Shown: positions 1 to 5,412, counted from the first letter of the stretch. The stretch is DNA of 7,393 nt from JAJISK01 sp046759865 (GCA_046759865.1 JBHIDB010000056.1:1-7393), one strand, 5' to 3'. Translations and numbers: made by a program. The notes: generated by a model from the letters alone, not told the origin.

Positions 1-78
1 CAGCGTACGAAGAACAACGGGCGGAAGGGGCTGCAAGTGGGCGTGACCCGGAAGGCTGGCAAGGGCGGCCAGGCGTAG
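1..78 (+). CDS. rps13: 30S ribosomal protein uS13, C-terminal end (partial)
   Basis: Only the last 25 codons and the TAG stop lie in the window; the gene begins upstream. The tail reads QRTKNNGRKGLQVGVTRKAG and then KGGQA. This matches the conserved uS13 C-terminus (G-Q-R-T-x3-G-R), a basic, glycine-rich extension that reaches into the 30S head near the P-site tRNA. The next gene is rps4, as expected for the archaeal order uS13-uS4-uS11-RpoD, which supports the assignment of this short piece. Ribosomal protein of the small subunit head; cytoplasmic. Confidence 0.9.
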   Translation, partial: QRTKNNGRKGLQVGVTRKAGKGGQA

Positions 79-90
79 AGGTAGGGTCTC

Positions 91-660
91 GTGGGCGATC
101 CCAAGTTTCCCCGTGCCCGCTGGTCGCGGCCTTCGCGGCCCTTCCAGGCCGATCGGATTCAGGCCGAGAACGAACTCCTCGGGCAGTTCGGACTCCGAAA
201 CAAGCGCGAGGTGTGGAAGACGGAGAGCCTCTTGCGCCACTGGCGCCAGCGGGCCCGGGTCATGCAGGCCCAGGTCCGGTTCGGGGACCCTCAGGCCGAG
301 AAGGAGGTGGAGGAACTCCTCCAGCGCCTGGCCCGCCTGGGCATCCTCGCCGCGTCCGGCGCCCACCTGGATGACGTGCTGACGCTCCAGACGCGCAGCA
401 TCCTGGAACGCAGGCTGCAGACCTTGGTGTACCTGAAGGGACTGGCCCACACGGCGAAGCAGGCCCGCCAGTTCATCGTCCACGGGCACGTGGCCATCGG
501 GGATCGCACGGTAACCATCCCTGGGTACCTGGTACGCCGGGACGAGGAGGACGCGATCCGGTACAACCCCCACTCGGACCTCGCCAACGAGGCGCACCCC
601 GCCCGGCCGTCGTGGGAGGTCGTCGAGGCCCGTCGCCTCGTCCAGGAAGGGGGCGAGTAG
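91..660 (+). CDS. rps4: 30S ribosomal protein uS4 (archaeal type)
   Basis: Encodes 189 residues, close to the usual archaeal/eukaryotic uS4 length of about 180-190. uS4 is a primary binder of 16S rRNA and helps nucleate assembly of the small subunit body. The N-terminus (MGDPKFPRARW, then ENELL and GLRNKREVWKTESLLR near residues 26-49) is the archaeal signature, without the zinc-type cysteines of some bacterial S4 proteins. The S4 RNA-binding domain spans roughly residues 105-150 (LERRLQTLVYLKGLA, then QARQFIVHGHVAIGDR). Start choice: GTG at 91, because the conserved MGDPK begins there. GAGGT at 78-82 lies 8 bases upstream, overlaps the last base of the uS13 stop and serves as Shine-Dalgarno sequence. 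The gene sits 12 bases after uS13 and one base before uS11, clearly in one operon. The C-terminal tail is acidic (QEGGE). Confidence 0.97.
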   Translation: MGDPKFPRARWSRPSRPFQADRIQAENELLGQFGLRNKREVWKTESLLRHWRQRARVMQAQVRFGDPQAEKEVEELLQRLARLGILAASGAHLDDVLTLQTRSILERRLQTLVYLKGLAHTAKQARQFIVHGHVAIGDRTVTIPGYLVRRDEEDAIRYNPHSDLANEAHPARPSWEVVEARRLVQEGGE

Positions 661-661
661 C

Positions 662-1045
662 GTGGCCAAGTGGGGAGTGGCGCACATCTACGCCTCCTAC
701 AACAACATCATCATCACCCTGACCGACCTCACCGGCGCGGAAACCATCGCCAAGGCCACGGGCGGGATGGTCGTCAAGGCGGACAAGGATGAATCCTCTC
801 CCTATGCGGCCATGCGGGCGGCCGAGCGGGTCGCCGATGCGGCGAAGGAGAAGGGGGTGGAGGGCATCCACGTGAAGATTCGCGCCCCCGGCGGCAACAA
901 GTCGACCTCCCCCGGTCCGGGCGCCCAGGCCGCCATCCGCGCCCTGGCCCGAGCCGGCCTCCGCATCGGGCGCATCGAGGACGTGACCCCCGTGCCCCAC
1001 AACGGCGGGAAGTCCCAGGGAGGCCGGCGGGGCCGGAGGGTTTGA
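662..1045 (+). CDS. rps11: 30S ribosomal protein uS11
   Basis: Encodes 127 residues, typical for archaeal uS11. The protein lies on the platform of the small subunit, near the E site and the mRNA exit path. Family hallmarks are visible: WGVAHIYASYNNIIITLTDLTG at residues 4-25, PGPGAQAAIRALARAGLRIG at about 84-103, IEDVTPVPHNG at about 105-115, and the basic end GGRRGRRV. Start is GTG at 662, one base after the uS4 stop. The purine-rich run GGAAGGGGG inside the end of uS4 (645-653) is a plausible ribosome binding site. The TGA stop (1043-1045) overlaps the ATG of rpoD by one base, which suggests translational coupling. Confidence 0.97.
   Translation: MAKWGVAHIYASYNNIIITLTDLTGAETIAKATGGMVVKADKDESSPYAAMRAAERVADAAKEKGVEGIHVKIRAPGGNKSTSPGPGAQAAIRALARAGLRIGRIEDVTPVPHNGGKSQGGRRGRRV
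1035..1040 (+). promoter_or_regulatory. Shine-Dalgarno site that decides the rpoD start
   Basis: GGAGGG at 1035-1040 lies inside the 3' end of rps11. Measured from GGAGG it is 5 bases before ATG at 1045 but only 2 bases before the in-frame TTG at 1042. The spacing favours ATG 1045 as the true rpoD start. Confidence 0.75.
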
Positions 1046-1875
1046 TGAAGGTCACCGTTCGGGCGATGACGGATCAGGCGGCTACGCTCCTCGTCGAAGA
1101 CACGGAGCCCTCCTTCGTGAACGCCCTTCGCCGCACCCTGATGGCGGACGTGCCCAAGATGGCCATCGAGGAGGTGGAATTCCACCTGGGGCCGATCCGG
1201 GGCGAGGACGGGAGGGAGTACGAGAGTGTGACCCCCCTCTTCGACGAGATCATCGCCCACCGGCTCAGCCTCATCCCCATCCCCACGGACCTGGACGTCT
1301 TGGAGCCCCGCGCGACCTGCTCGACCTGCGGGGGGGAGGGGTGCCCCACCTGCACCATCATGTTCTCCCTCAACAAGCGAGGACCCGGCACGGCCTTCTC
1401 GAGGGACCTCCAGCCGGTGGGAGATACGAAGCTCGCCCCCCCGGACCCCGACATCCCCATCGTGAAGCTGGGAGACGGCCAGGCCATGCTCGTCTACGCC
1501 ACGGCGATCCTGGGGACCGGACAGGACCACGCCAAGTGGCAGGCGGCCCAGGGGGCGGCCTACAAGTTCTACCCGATCCTGGAGTTTGACCCCAAGGACG
1601 AAACGCTGACGCAGGAGGTCGCCGCCGTCTGCCCGGTCAACATCCTCGAGGCGAACGGGGAGTTCAAGGTGACGGCTATCGAGAAGTGCACCTTGTGTCG
1701 GCTGTGTGAAGAAGCCTCGGAGGGCCACATCCAGGTAAGCGGGGATCCCACCCGATTCCTCTTCCGTTTCGAGACCGACGGCGCCCTCACCGCGGAGCAA
1801 GCCCTAAACGCCGCCCTCGACATCCTCCAGCACAAGTTCGAAGACCTGGCGGCGGGCGTCGAGGGATTGACCTAA
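1045..1875 (+). CDS. rpoD: DNA-directed RNA polymerase subunit D (Rpo3) with Fe-S insert
   Basis: Encodes 276 residues from ATG 1045. This is the archaeal counterpart of eukaryotic Rpb3 and bacterial alpha; it pairs with subunit L (Rpo11) to start RNA polymerase assembly. The N-terminal dimerisation domain shows SFVNALRRTLMADVPKMAIE (23-42) and DEIIAHRLSLIPIP (67-80). C92-x2-C95-x4-C100-x2-C103, followed by TIMFSLN, is the cysteine-rich motif of the family. A ferredoxin-like insert follows with C196-P and C215-x2-C218-x2-C221. These four cysteines would hold one Fe-S cluster, and Ser225 sits where a two-cluster protein would have the next Cys. The C-terminus (FRFETDGALTAEQALNAAL) returns to the dimerisation fold. 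Family knowledge: the cluster stabilises D and polymerase assembly in other archaea. The gene ends 15 bases before the next gene on the same strand. The usual archaeal followers (uL15e-class L18e, L13, S9) are not downstream in this window. Confidence 0.96.
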   Translation: MKVTVRAMTDQAATLLVEDTEPSFVNALRRTLMADVPKMAIEEVEFHLGPIRGEDGREYESVTPLFDEIIAHRLSLIPIPTDLDVLEPRATCSTCGGEGCPTCTIMFSLNKRGPGTAFSRDLQPVGDTKLAPPDPDIPIVKLGDGQAMLVYATAILGTGQDHAKWQAAQGAAYKFYPILEFDPKDETLTQEVAAVCPVNILEANGEFKVTAIEKCTLCRLCEEASEGHIQVSGDPTRFLFRFETDGALTAEQALNAALDILQHKFEDLAAGVEGLT

Positions 1876-1890
1876 GGGACGGTCAATCTC

Positions 1891-2331
1891 ATGGACGGTC
1901 CGCAGGCTCCGCGGCGGCTCTTTACCGAACAGGAAGTCAACGAGGTCCTCCCCGAGATTCAGAGGGCCTTCCGCGAGATTGACCGCTTGCGGGCGCAGAA
2001 TCGGCGCGTGCGGTCGCGGCTGACGGACCTGGAGGCGCGTTGGGGCCAAGAGATCCTGCGTCCCGATACGCCGGATTACAACACCTACGAGGATCTCCAG
2101 GAGGAGCTCGACGACGCCTACAAGGCGATTCGGAAGTGGGTTGGGGGAATCCACGAGCTCGGGGGACACATCAAGAGCATCGAGTCGGGACTGGTAGACT
2201 TCTACGCCGAAAGGGACGGCAGAACGGTCTTCCTCTGCTGGCAGCGGGGCGAACGTCGACTCGCCTTCTACCATGACCTCGAGGCGGGATTCGCTGGGCG
2301 GGAACCCCTCGACGAGACCGAGGAGGCGTAG
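1891..2331 (+). CDS. DUF2203 family protein
   Basis: Encodes 146 residues, the usual size for this family of unknown function. RLFTEQEVNEVLPEIQRAF (9-27) opens a long charged helix up to about residue 50, likely coiled-coil or helical hairpin. The family core follows: GGHIKSIESGLVDFYAERDG (91-110), VFLCWQRGE (113-121) and HDLEAGFAGREPL (128-140). There is no signal peptide or membrane segment, so it is probably cytoplasmic. DUF2203 proteins occur in archaea and bacteria; no biochemical role is known to me. The start is ATG 1891, the only sensible one ahead of the conserved RLFT motif, with a weak GGGA stretch at 1876-1879. The gene lies 15 bases after rpoD and 11 bases before the HAD gene, so it is probably read from the same transcript as the ribosomal operon. 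Any link to transcription or translation is inference from position only. Confidence 0.85.
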   Translation: MDGPQAPRRLFTEQEVNEVLPEIQRAFREIDRLRAQNRRVRSRLTDLEARWGQEILRPDTPDYNTYEDLQEELDDAYKAIRKWVGGIHELGGHIKSIESGLVDFYAERDGRTVFLCWQRGERRLAFYHDLEAGFAGREPLDETEEA

Positions 2332-2342
2332 GCGCCCGTGGG

Positions 2343-2918
2343 ATGAGTGTGGAAGCAGCCAGCCTTCAGCGCGCCGTCGATATGCTGCGTCCCTATGCAC
2401 CGGTCGTCTTCGATCTTGATGGGACCCTGGTTCGCCTGGAGGTCGATTGGCAGGAGGCACGGGCCTCCCTGGCTCAGGTGACCCACCGCTTCGGGAAGGC
2501 GCCCGAGGACCGGACGATTTGGGAGATGCTCCGCGCGGCGACGGGCGAGGAGGGGGCTGCCCTCGATCGCGCGCTGCGCCGCTTTGAGATGGAGGGAAGC
2601 AAGAGGGCGCGGCGGCTGCCGATGGGCGATGTCCTTCCCCATCTGTCGAAGGGAGAGCTGGGAGTGGTCACCCTCAACTGCCATGCCTGCGCCGCGGAGG
2701 CATTGCGGGCGACGGGGCTGACCCCGTACATCGGTGCCATTGTGGCGAGGGAGGACACCGACCGCGTCAAGCCGGATCCCGAACCCCTCCTCCTCTGCGT
2801 CGAAAGGCTGGGGGGGAGACCGGGGCAGGCCGTGTTCGTGGGGGACCGGGAGCGAGACCGCGAAACCGCCGAAGCGGCGGGGACGGCCTTTCTGGCGGTC
2901 TCGGACCTCCTCGGGTAG
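2343..2918 (+). CDS. HAD-superfamily hydrolase (phosphatase-like, subfamily IA type)
   Basis: Encodes 191 residues. The four HAD motifs are in order. Motif I is VVFDLDGTLV, with nucleophile Asp24 and acid/base Asp26. Motif II is VVTLN, with Thr110. Motif III is Lys143 in DRVKPDPEP. Motif IV is VFVGDRERDRETA, with Mg-binding Asp168 and Asp172. The KPDPEP and GD-x3-D forms resemble phosphoglycolate-phosphatase-like HAD IA proteins. A small helical cap lies between motifs I and II (about residues 35-95). The reaction is probably hydrolysis of a small phosphorylated metabolite; the substrate cannot be read from the sequence. Starts at ATG 2343, 11 bases after the DUF2203 stop, with only a weak GTGGG ahead. 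It ends the run of closely spaced plus-strand genes that began with the ribosomal operon, since a 304-base gap follows. Confidence 0.88.
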   Translation: MSVEAASLQRAVDMLRPYAPVVFDLDGTLVRLEVDWQEARASLAQVTHRFGKAPEDRTIWEMLRAATGEEGAALDRALRRFEMEGSKRARRLPMGDVLPHLSKGELGVVTLNCHACAAEALRATGLTPYIGAIVAREDTDRVKPDPEPLLLCVERLGGRPGQAVFVGDRERDRETAEAAGTAFLAVSDLLG

Positions 2919-3222
2919 TGGCGAAGAGTTCCTAGCCCCCGTGCTATCCGCTGACGGGGGGCGCGAGGGGGAGAGGCAACCTGATTCTTGTCGCTCTGAC
3001 GACCGCAATCCTTCTCCGCCACTGGTCCGTCGCGTTCCTTGGCACCAAGCTCTACCCAAGGCTCCGCCTCCCACTCCTCCCGGTCGGGGGGGAATCCTCG
3101 CATGGATCGTCGCGCGACAGCACCCATCCCCACCTGGCCGGTCTGCCCCCGCGGATCGGGGAGAGTAAGCCCTGAACCTTCTTTAGGCGGGCAGGCCTCG
3201 GACCAATGGGTGCGCAAGTCCG
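2919..3222 (+). other. Intergenic region without a convincing gene
   Basis: 304 bases between the HAD and DCC genes. I find no tRNA (no T-loop GTTCGA-like motif with paired arms), no repeat array and no recognisable protein. One frame stays open from about 2936 to the TGA at 3173-3175. It would encode a hydrophobic stretch (NLILVALTTAILLRHWSVAF), but it has no ATG, GTG or TTG start. Small inverted repeats occur: CCTTGG at about 3038-3043 with CCAAGG at about 3057-3062, and a CCCCG/CGGGG pair near 3147-3161. CTTTAGG at 3181-3187 is a weak TATA-like candidate for the DCC gene (it would predict transcription near 3210). Confidence 0.5.
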
Positions 3223-3612
3223 ATGATTGCGGAAGTCCCAGCGAACCCGAGGCTGCTGTTCGACGGTGAGTGTCGAGTCTGCAGGACGTTCGCCACGTTG
3301 GTCTCGTGGGCCTTCCCGCGCGGGCTTCGAGTCCTCCCCTTTCAGCGAGAGGAGGGACGGCGTCTGCTCTCGGACCTGACCGACCAGGAGGTCCGCAGCT
3401 CAGCCCACCTCGTGCTGTCCGATGGGGAGGTCCTGAGCGGCTCGGATGCCTTCCGTGCCCTCCTGGATCGGCTCCCGACCCTGGGGCCCCTCCATCGGCG
3501 AATGGGGCACCGTTTCCTCTTCCCGCGGCTCACACGGGCCCTCTACCATGCGGGCGTCGCGTTGCGAGGCGGTGTTCGGTGCGCCACGCCGCGTCGAGGT
3601 TCGGCGTCCTAA
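3223..3612 (+). CDS. DCC-family thiol-disulfide oxidoreductase-like protein
   Basis: Encodes 129 residues, the normal size for the DCC (DUF393) family of small thioredoxin-like proteins. The hallmark is near the N-terminus: LLFDGECRVCRTF (11-23), a DGxCxxC motif with Cys17 and Cys20. The family is named for this Asp-Cys-Cys pattern and is predicted, rarely proven, to do thiol-disulfide exchange. Further family-like features are VLPFQREEGRRLL (37-49), a beta-strand HLVLSDGEVLSGSDAFRALL (62-81) and a basic C-terminal helix region. There is no signal peptide, so it is presumably cytoplasmic. ATG 3223 is the only possible start: a TAG lies in frame 37-39 bases upstream and there is no clear Shine-Dalgarno sequence. 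It seems to stand alone after a 304-base gap. The C-terminus (RGGVRCATPRRGSAS) matches the family only loosely. Confidence 0.85.
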   Translation: MIAEVPANPRLLFDGECRVCRTFATLVSWAFPRGLRVLPFQREEGRRLLSDLTDQEVRSSAHLVLSDGEVLSGSDAFRALLDRLPTLGPLHRRMGHRFLFPRLTRALYHAGVALRGGVRCATPRRGSAS

Positions 3613-3714
3613 CCTGCCTCCTCAACTCAGCGGAGTCGCAGAGGGCGGACCCCGAGGTCCGCGACCATAGAAATTCTGGCGGGTGCCGTCCCCGCAGGTG
3701 CGCTCCCGGGCACG

Positions 3715-3897
3715 TTGAACCCGCTCATCGACCAGACTTCAACGCTTGCTACGGGGACCCTGGAGATTGCCGCAGTGCCTCCGAGTGTTGCCGCCGACAT
3801 AGTACTCATCGGCGTCGCCATCGCCACCGTTCTGGCAGTCATCGTCATCGTCGTCGTATTACTCGTGCGACGGGAAGGCAGGCAAGGACAGGAGTAA
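3715..3897 (+). CDS. Possible small single-pass membrane protein
   Basis: Encodes 60 residues if it starts at TTG 3715; I do not recognise a family. The N-terminal half is polar to neutral (NPLIDQTSTLATGTLEI). A long hydrophobic segment of about 25 residues follows (about 29-51, with IVLIGVAIATVLAVIVIVVV), then a short basic-polar tail RREGRQGQE. This is a typical single transmembrane helix with the positive end probably inside the cell. The same frame is open upstream to the DCC stop codon and encodes a plausible extension (IEILAGAVPAGALPGTLNPL), but no ATG, GTG or other TTG lies there, so the start is uncertain. CATAGAAATTC at 3665-3675 is AT-rich against the background and could be a TATA element. 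Codons such as ATA, GTA and TTA are more frequent than in its neighbours. It could also be a chance open frame; the repeated ATCGTC units alone give an Ile/Val run. Confidence 0.42.
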   Translation: MNPLIDQTSTLATGTLEIAAVPPSVAADIVLIGVAIATVLAVIVIVVVLLVRREGRQGQE

Positions 3898-3911
3898 CCA
3901 AACAACGACGT

Positions 3912-3943
3912 GGAAGTCCTCGCGTAAGGGCGTGGGGACTTCC
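3912..3943. terminator. Strong hairpin between convergent genes, likely terminator
   Basis: The left arm GGAAGTCCTCGCGT (3912-3925) pairs with the right arm GCGTGGGGACTTCC (3930-3943) across the loop AAGG. All 14 positions pair, three as G-U wobbles, and the outer 8 are perfect. It lies 14 bases after the small plus-strand frame and 5 bases after the endonuclease IV stop. On the minus strand it is followed by a T-rich run (TTGTTTGGTT), as expected for the end of the endonuclease IV transcript. Alternative: a relic end of an IS200/IS605-type element, whose right ends carry similar hairpins; no transposase or TnpB is in the window. Confidence 0.6.
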
Positions 3944-3948
3944 CACCC

Positions 3949-4797
3949 TCAGGGCTCCCGAAGGCCCTTGAGCACCTGGAGGTTCTCTTCGAAGTGTTCC
4001 TCGCGTCCGGGCGTCTCGAGGTACATGGGCACCCTGTCCCACCGAGCGTCGTTCACGAGGAGGCGGAAGCCCTCGAGCCCGATCCCACCCTGGCCGATGT
4101 GTTCGTGCCGGTCGAGGTGGGATCCGAGCTCCCCCTTGCAGTCGTTCATGTGGAAGGCCCGAATGTTCTCCAGGCCGATGACGTTCTCCGCGTGGTGCAT
4201 CACGAGCTCGTAGTTCTCCTCGGCGCGGATGTCGTAGCCGGCCGCAAAGAGATGGCAGGTGTCCAAGCAGTACCCGACGCGTTCGGGATCTTGGACCTCG
4301 GCCCGCACGCCCTCCAGCTGCTCGAACGTGCTTCCGACAGAGTTGCCCGCGCCGGCCGTACACTCCAGCAGCACCATGACGTCCGGGGCATCCGCCTGTT
4401 CGAAGCAGTGGTCGAGACTGGCGGCAATCTGCCGAATCCCGAACTCCATCCCCTCCCCCCGATGGTTCCCGGGATGGAAGTTTAGATGCGGGACGCCGAG
4501 GAGCTGGGCCCGCTCCAACTCCACCACGAACGCGTCGCGGGACTTCGCCACGTTCTCCTCCCGCTTGTCGGCGAGGTTGATGAGGTAGGAATCGTGGATC
4601 GCGACGGCCTGCTGCTGGGACGCCTTCAGGGCCTCCCTGAACGCCGCCGCTGCCTCCTCCGTCAAGGGCTTGGCCGCCCACTGGCGCTGGTTCTTGGAAA
4701 AGATCTGGATGGCCTCGCACCCCAGCTCGTCCCCGCGCCCCGGCGCGAGCTCCACGCCGCCAGCGATGGAGACATGGGCGCCCAGGAGGGAGGTCAC
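3949..4797 (-). CDS. nfo: Endonuclease IV (AP endonuclease, Nfo family)
   Basis: Encodes 282 residues, near the usual 280-285. The enzyme cuts DNA 5' to abasic sites and removes blocked 3' ends in base-excision repair; it is a TIM barrel with three Zn ions. All nine metal ligands are present in family context: His68 (AIHDSYLINLA), His108 (NFHPG), Glu145 (LLECTAGAG), Asp179 and His182 (GYCLDTCHLFAAGYD), His216 (FHMNDCKGELGS), Asp229 and His231 (DRHEHIGQGGIG) and Glu261 (YLETPG). Numbering matches the E. coli enzyme to within one residue. One small variation is ECTAG where ENTAG is usual. Start is GTG at 4797, because MTSLLGAHVSIAGG begins there. GAGGT on the minus strand (4807-4811) is 9 bases upstream. 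It is transcribed divergently from the redoxin gene and ends at the hairpin at 3912-3943. Confidence 0.97.
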   Translation of the reverse strand: MTSLLGAHVSIAGGVELAPGRGDELGCEAIQIFSKNQRQWAAKPLTEEAAAAFREALKASQQQAVAIHDSYLINLADKREENVAKSRDAFVVELERAQLLGVPHLNFHPGNHRGEGMEFGIRQIAASLDHCFEQADAPDVMVLLECTAGAGNSVGSTFEQLEGVRAEVQDPERVGYCLDTCHLFAAGYDIRAEENYELVMHHAENVIGLENIRAFHMNDCKGELGSHLDRHEHIGQGGIGLEGFRLLVNDARWDRVPMYLETPGREEHFEENLQVLKGLREP

Positions 4798-4806
4798 GCC
4801 CCGCCT

Positions 4807-4811
4807 ACCTC
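4807..4811 (-). promoter_or_regulatory. Shine-Dalgarno site of endonuclease IV
   Basis: Read on the minus strand, GAGGT lies 9 bases before the GTG start at 4797. It supports this non-ATG start, which also places the conserved LLGAHVSIAGG at the N-terminus. Confidence 0.6.
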
Positions 4812-4845
4812 AGGCCGCTACTAAAGGTTTGAGCCGTGCCGGTCA

Positions 4846-4856
4846 ACTATTTTAGA
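4846..4856. promoter_or_regulatory. TATA-like element in the divergent intergenic region
   Basis: ACTATTTTAGA is the only strongly AT-rich run in the 91 bases between endonuclease IV and the redoxin gene. Read on the plus strand, a box centred near 4851 predicts transcription near 4877, 12 bases before ATG 4889 and just ahead of GGAG at 4882-4885. Read on the minus strand (TCTAAAATAGT) it predicts a start near 4825, leaving a 28-base leader with the GAGGT site for endonuclease IV. The near-symmetry could let it serve both genes. A second minus-strand candidate is CTTTAGTAG at about 4819-4827. Confidence 0.5.
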
Positions 4857-4888
4857 ACCGTCGGCTTGGAGAGGCCCGACTGGAGACC

Positions 4889-5341
4889 ATGGACCCGATA
4901 CCCGTGGGGGAGAAGGCCCCGCGCTTCCACCTGCCCGCCACCTACGCCCGGATCTTCGACACCCGAGACTTCCAGGGGAAGAAGAACCTGGTGTTGATGT
5001 TTTGTCCGCCCGCCGACAGCTCGGAGGAGAATACGGCCTACCTCGGGCGGGTCCGCGATCGCGCTAGCGACATCAAGACCATGGACACGGAGATCATCGG
5101 CATCTCCCCTGCGAACCAACGCTATCAGTCCATCTTCGTGTACCGGAACAACCTCCCGTTCCCCTTCCTCATCGACGAAGCCAAGGGGTGCGCCGCAGAC
5201 TTCCACGCCGTCGCCGAGGACGGCTCCATCGCCCCGACGACTTACGTGGTGGACAAAGAATACATCGTCCGGCTGGCGGCACGGGGCTATCCAGAGGTAG
5301 ACCGGATCCTGGATGCGTTGGGCGAGACGGAGAGCGATTAG
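4889..5341 (+). CDS. Peroxiredoxin-like (AhpC/TSA fold) protein lacking the peroxidatic Cys
   Basis: Encodes 150 residues, similar to BCP/PrxQ-type peroxiredoxins. The fold is clear: VGEKAPRFHLPAT (6-18), DFQGKKNLVLMFCPPADSS (27-45), the strand EIIGISP (68-74), LPFPFLIDEAKGCAADFHAV (89-108) and the TTYVVDKEYIVRLAARGYPEVDRIL region. In peroxiredoxins the loop after strand 1 reads P-x3-(T/S)-x2-C. Here it is Pro40, Ser44 and then Glu47 where the catalytic cysteine belongs. The conserved active-site Arg before the TTF/TTY strand is also missing (SIAPTTYVVD). Its only cysteines are Cys39 and Cys101. It is therefore unlikely to reduce peroxides by the usual mechanism; a binding, structural or other redox role is possible. 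ATG 4889 has GGAG 3 bases upstream and a TATA-like box 38 bases upstream. Probably cytoplasmic and monocistronic. Confidence 0.85.
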   Translation: MDPIPVGEKAPRFHLPATYARIFDTRDFQGKKNLVLMFCPPADSSEENTAYLGRVRDRASDIKTMDTEIIGISPANQRYQSIFVYRNNLPFPFLIDEAKGCAADFHAVAEDGSIAPTTYVVDKEYIVRLAARGYPEVDRILDALGETESD

Positions 5342-5381
5342 CGTCCCGGCGAACCGCTCTCGCTTTCCGAACAAAGAAACC

Positions 5382-5391
5382 GCCTTTACCT
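5382..5391 (+). promoter_or_regulatory. TATA-like box for a leaderless SDR transcript
   Basis: GCCTTTACCT is centred near 5387, 26 bases before ATG 5413. It is preceded by a purine-rich AAAGAAACC (about 5373-5381) that would suit a TFB recognition element. There is no Shine-Dalgarno sequence ahead of the ATG, so transcription probably begins at the start codon itself. Confidence 0.5.
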
Positions 5392-5412
5392 ACGGCGTCC
5401 CTTGGCAGCCCA

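Noticed and set aside
1042..1044. TTG as the start of rpoD
   Set aside because: It is only 2 bases after the GGAGG site; the next codon, ATG 1045, has the better spacing and overlaps the uS11 stop in the usual way.
802..1800. Long minus-strand open frame of 332 codons opposite uS11 and RpoD
   Set aside because: It lies fully antisense to two certain conserved genes; open antisense frames are expected in GC-rich coding DNA, and the translation shows no recognisable domain.
2268..3217. Overlapping minus-strand open frames opposite the HAD gene and the following gap
   Set aside because: They are low-complexity, Arg/Pro/Ser-rich translations that mirror the HAD gene, with no motif and no promoter or ribosome binding site.
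3176..3260. Possible tRNA or structured RNA ahead of the DCC gene
   Set aside because: I looked for a T-arm with GTTCGA-type loop, an anticodon arm and a matching acceptor stem and found no set that folds together.
3838..3858. ATCGTC/GTC repeats as a microsatellite or array
   Set aside because: The repeat is short and imperfect and is explained by the Ile/Val run of the putative transmembrane segment; no spacer structure suggests CRISPR.
3270..3971. Plus-strand open frame of 233 codons across the DCC and small membrane frames
   Set aside because: It is in another frame from the DCC protein, whose motifs are clear, and its translation is full of His/Arg repeats produced by shifting the ATCGTC-rich segment.
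3845..4720. Second minus-strand open frame of 291 codons over endonuclease IV
   Set aside because: It is the wrong frame of the same region; the endonuclease IV frame carries all nine metal ligands, this one has no motif.
5188..5412. 75-codon N-terminal extension of the SDR frame
   Set aside because: It overlaps the redoxin gene in another frame, is Arg-rich and unlike any SDR, whereas ATG 5413 sits at the normal SDR N-terminus with a TATA-like box 26 bases ahead.
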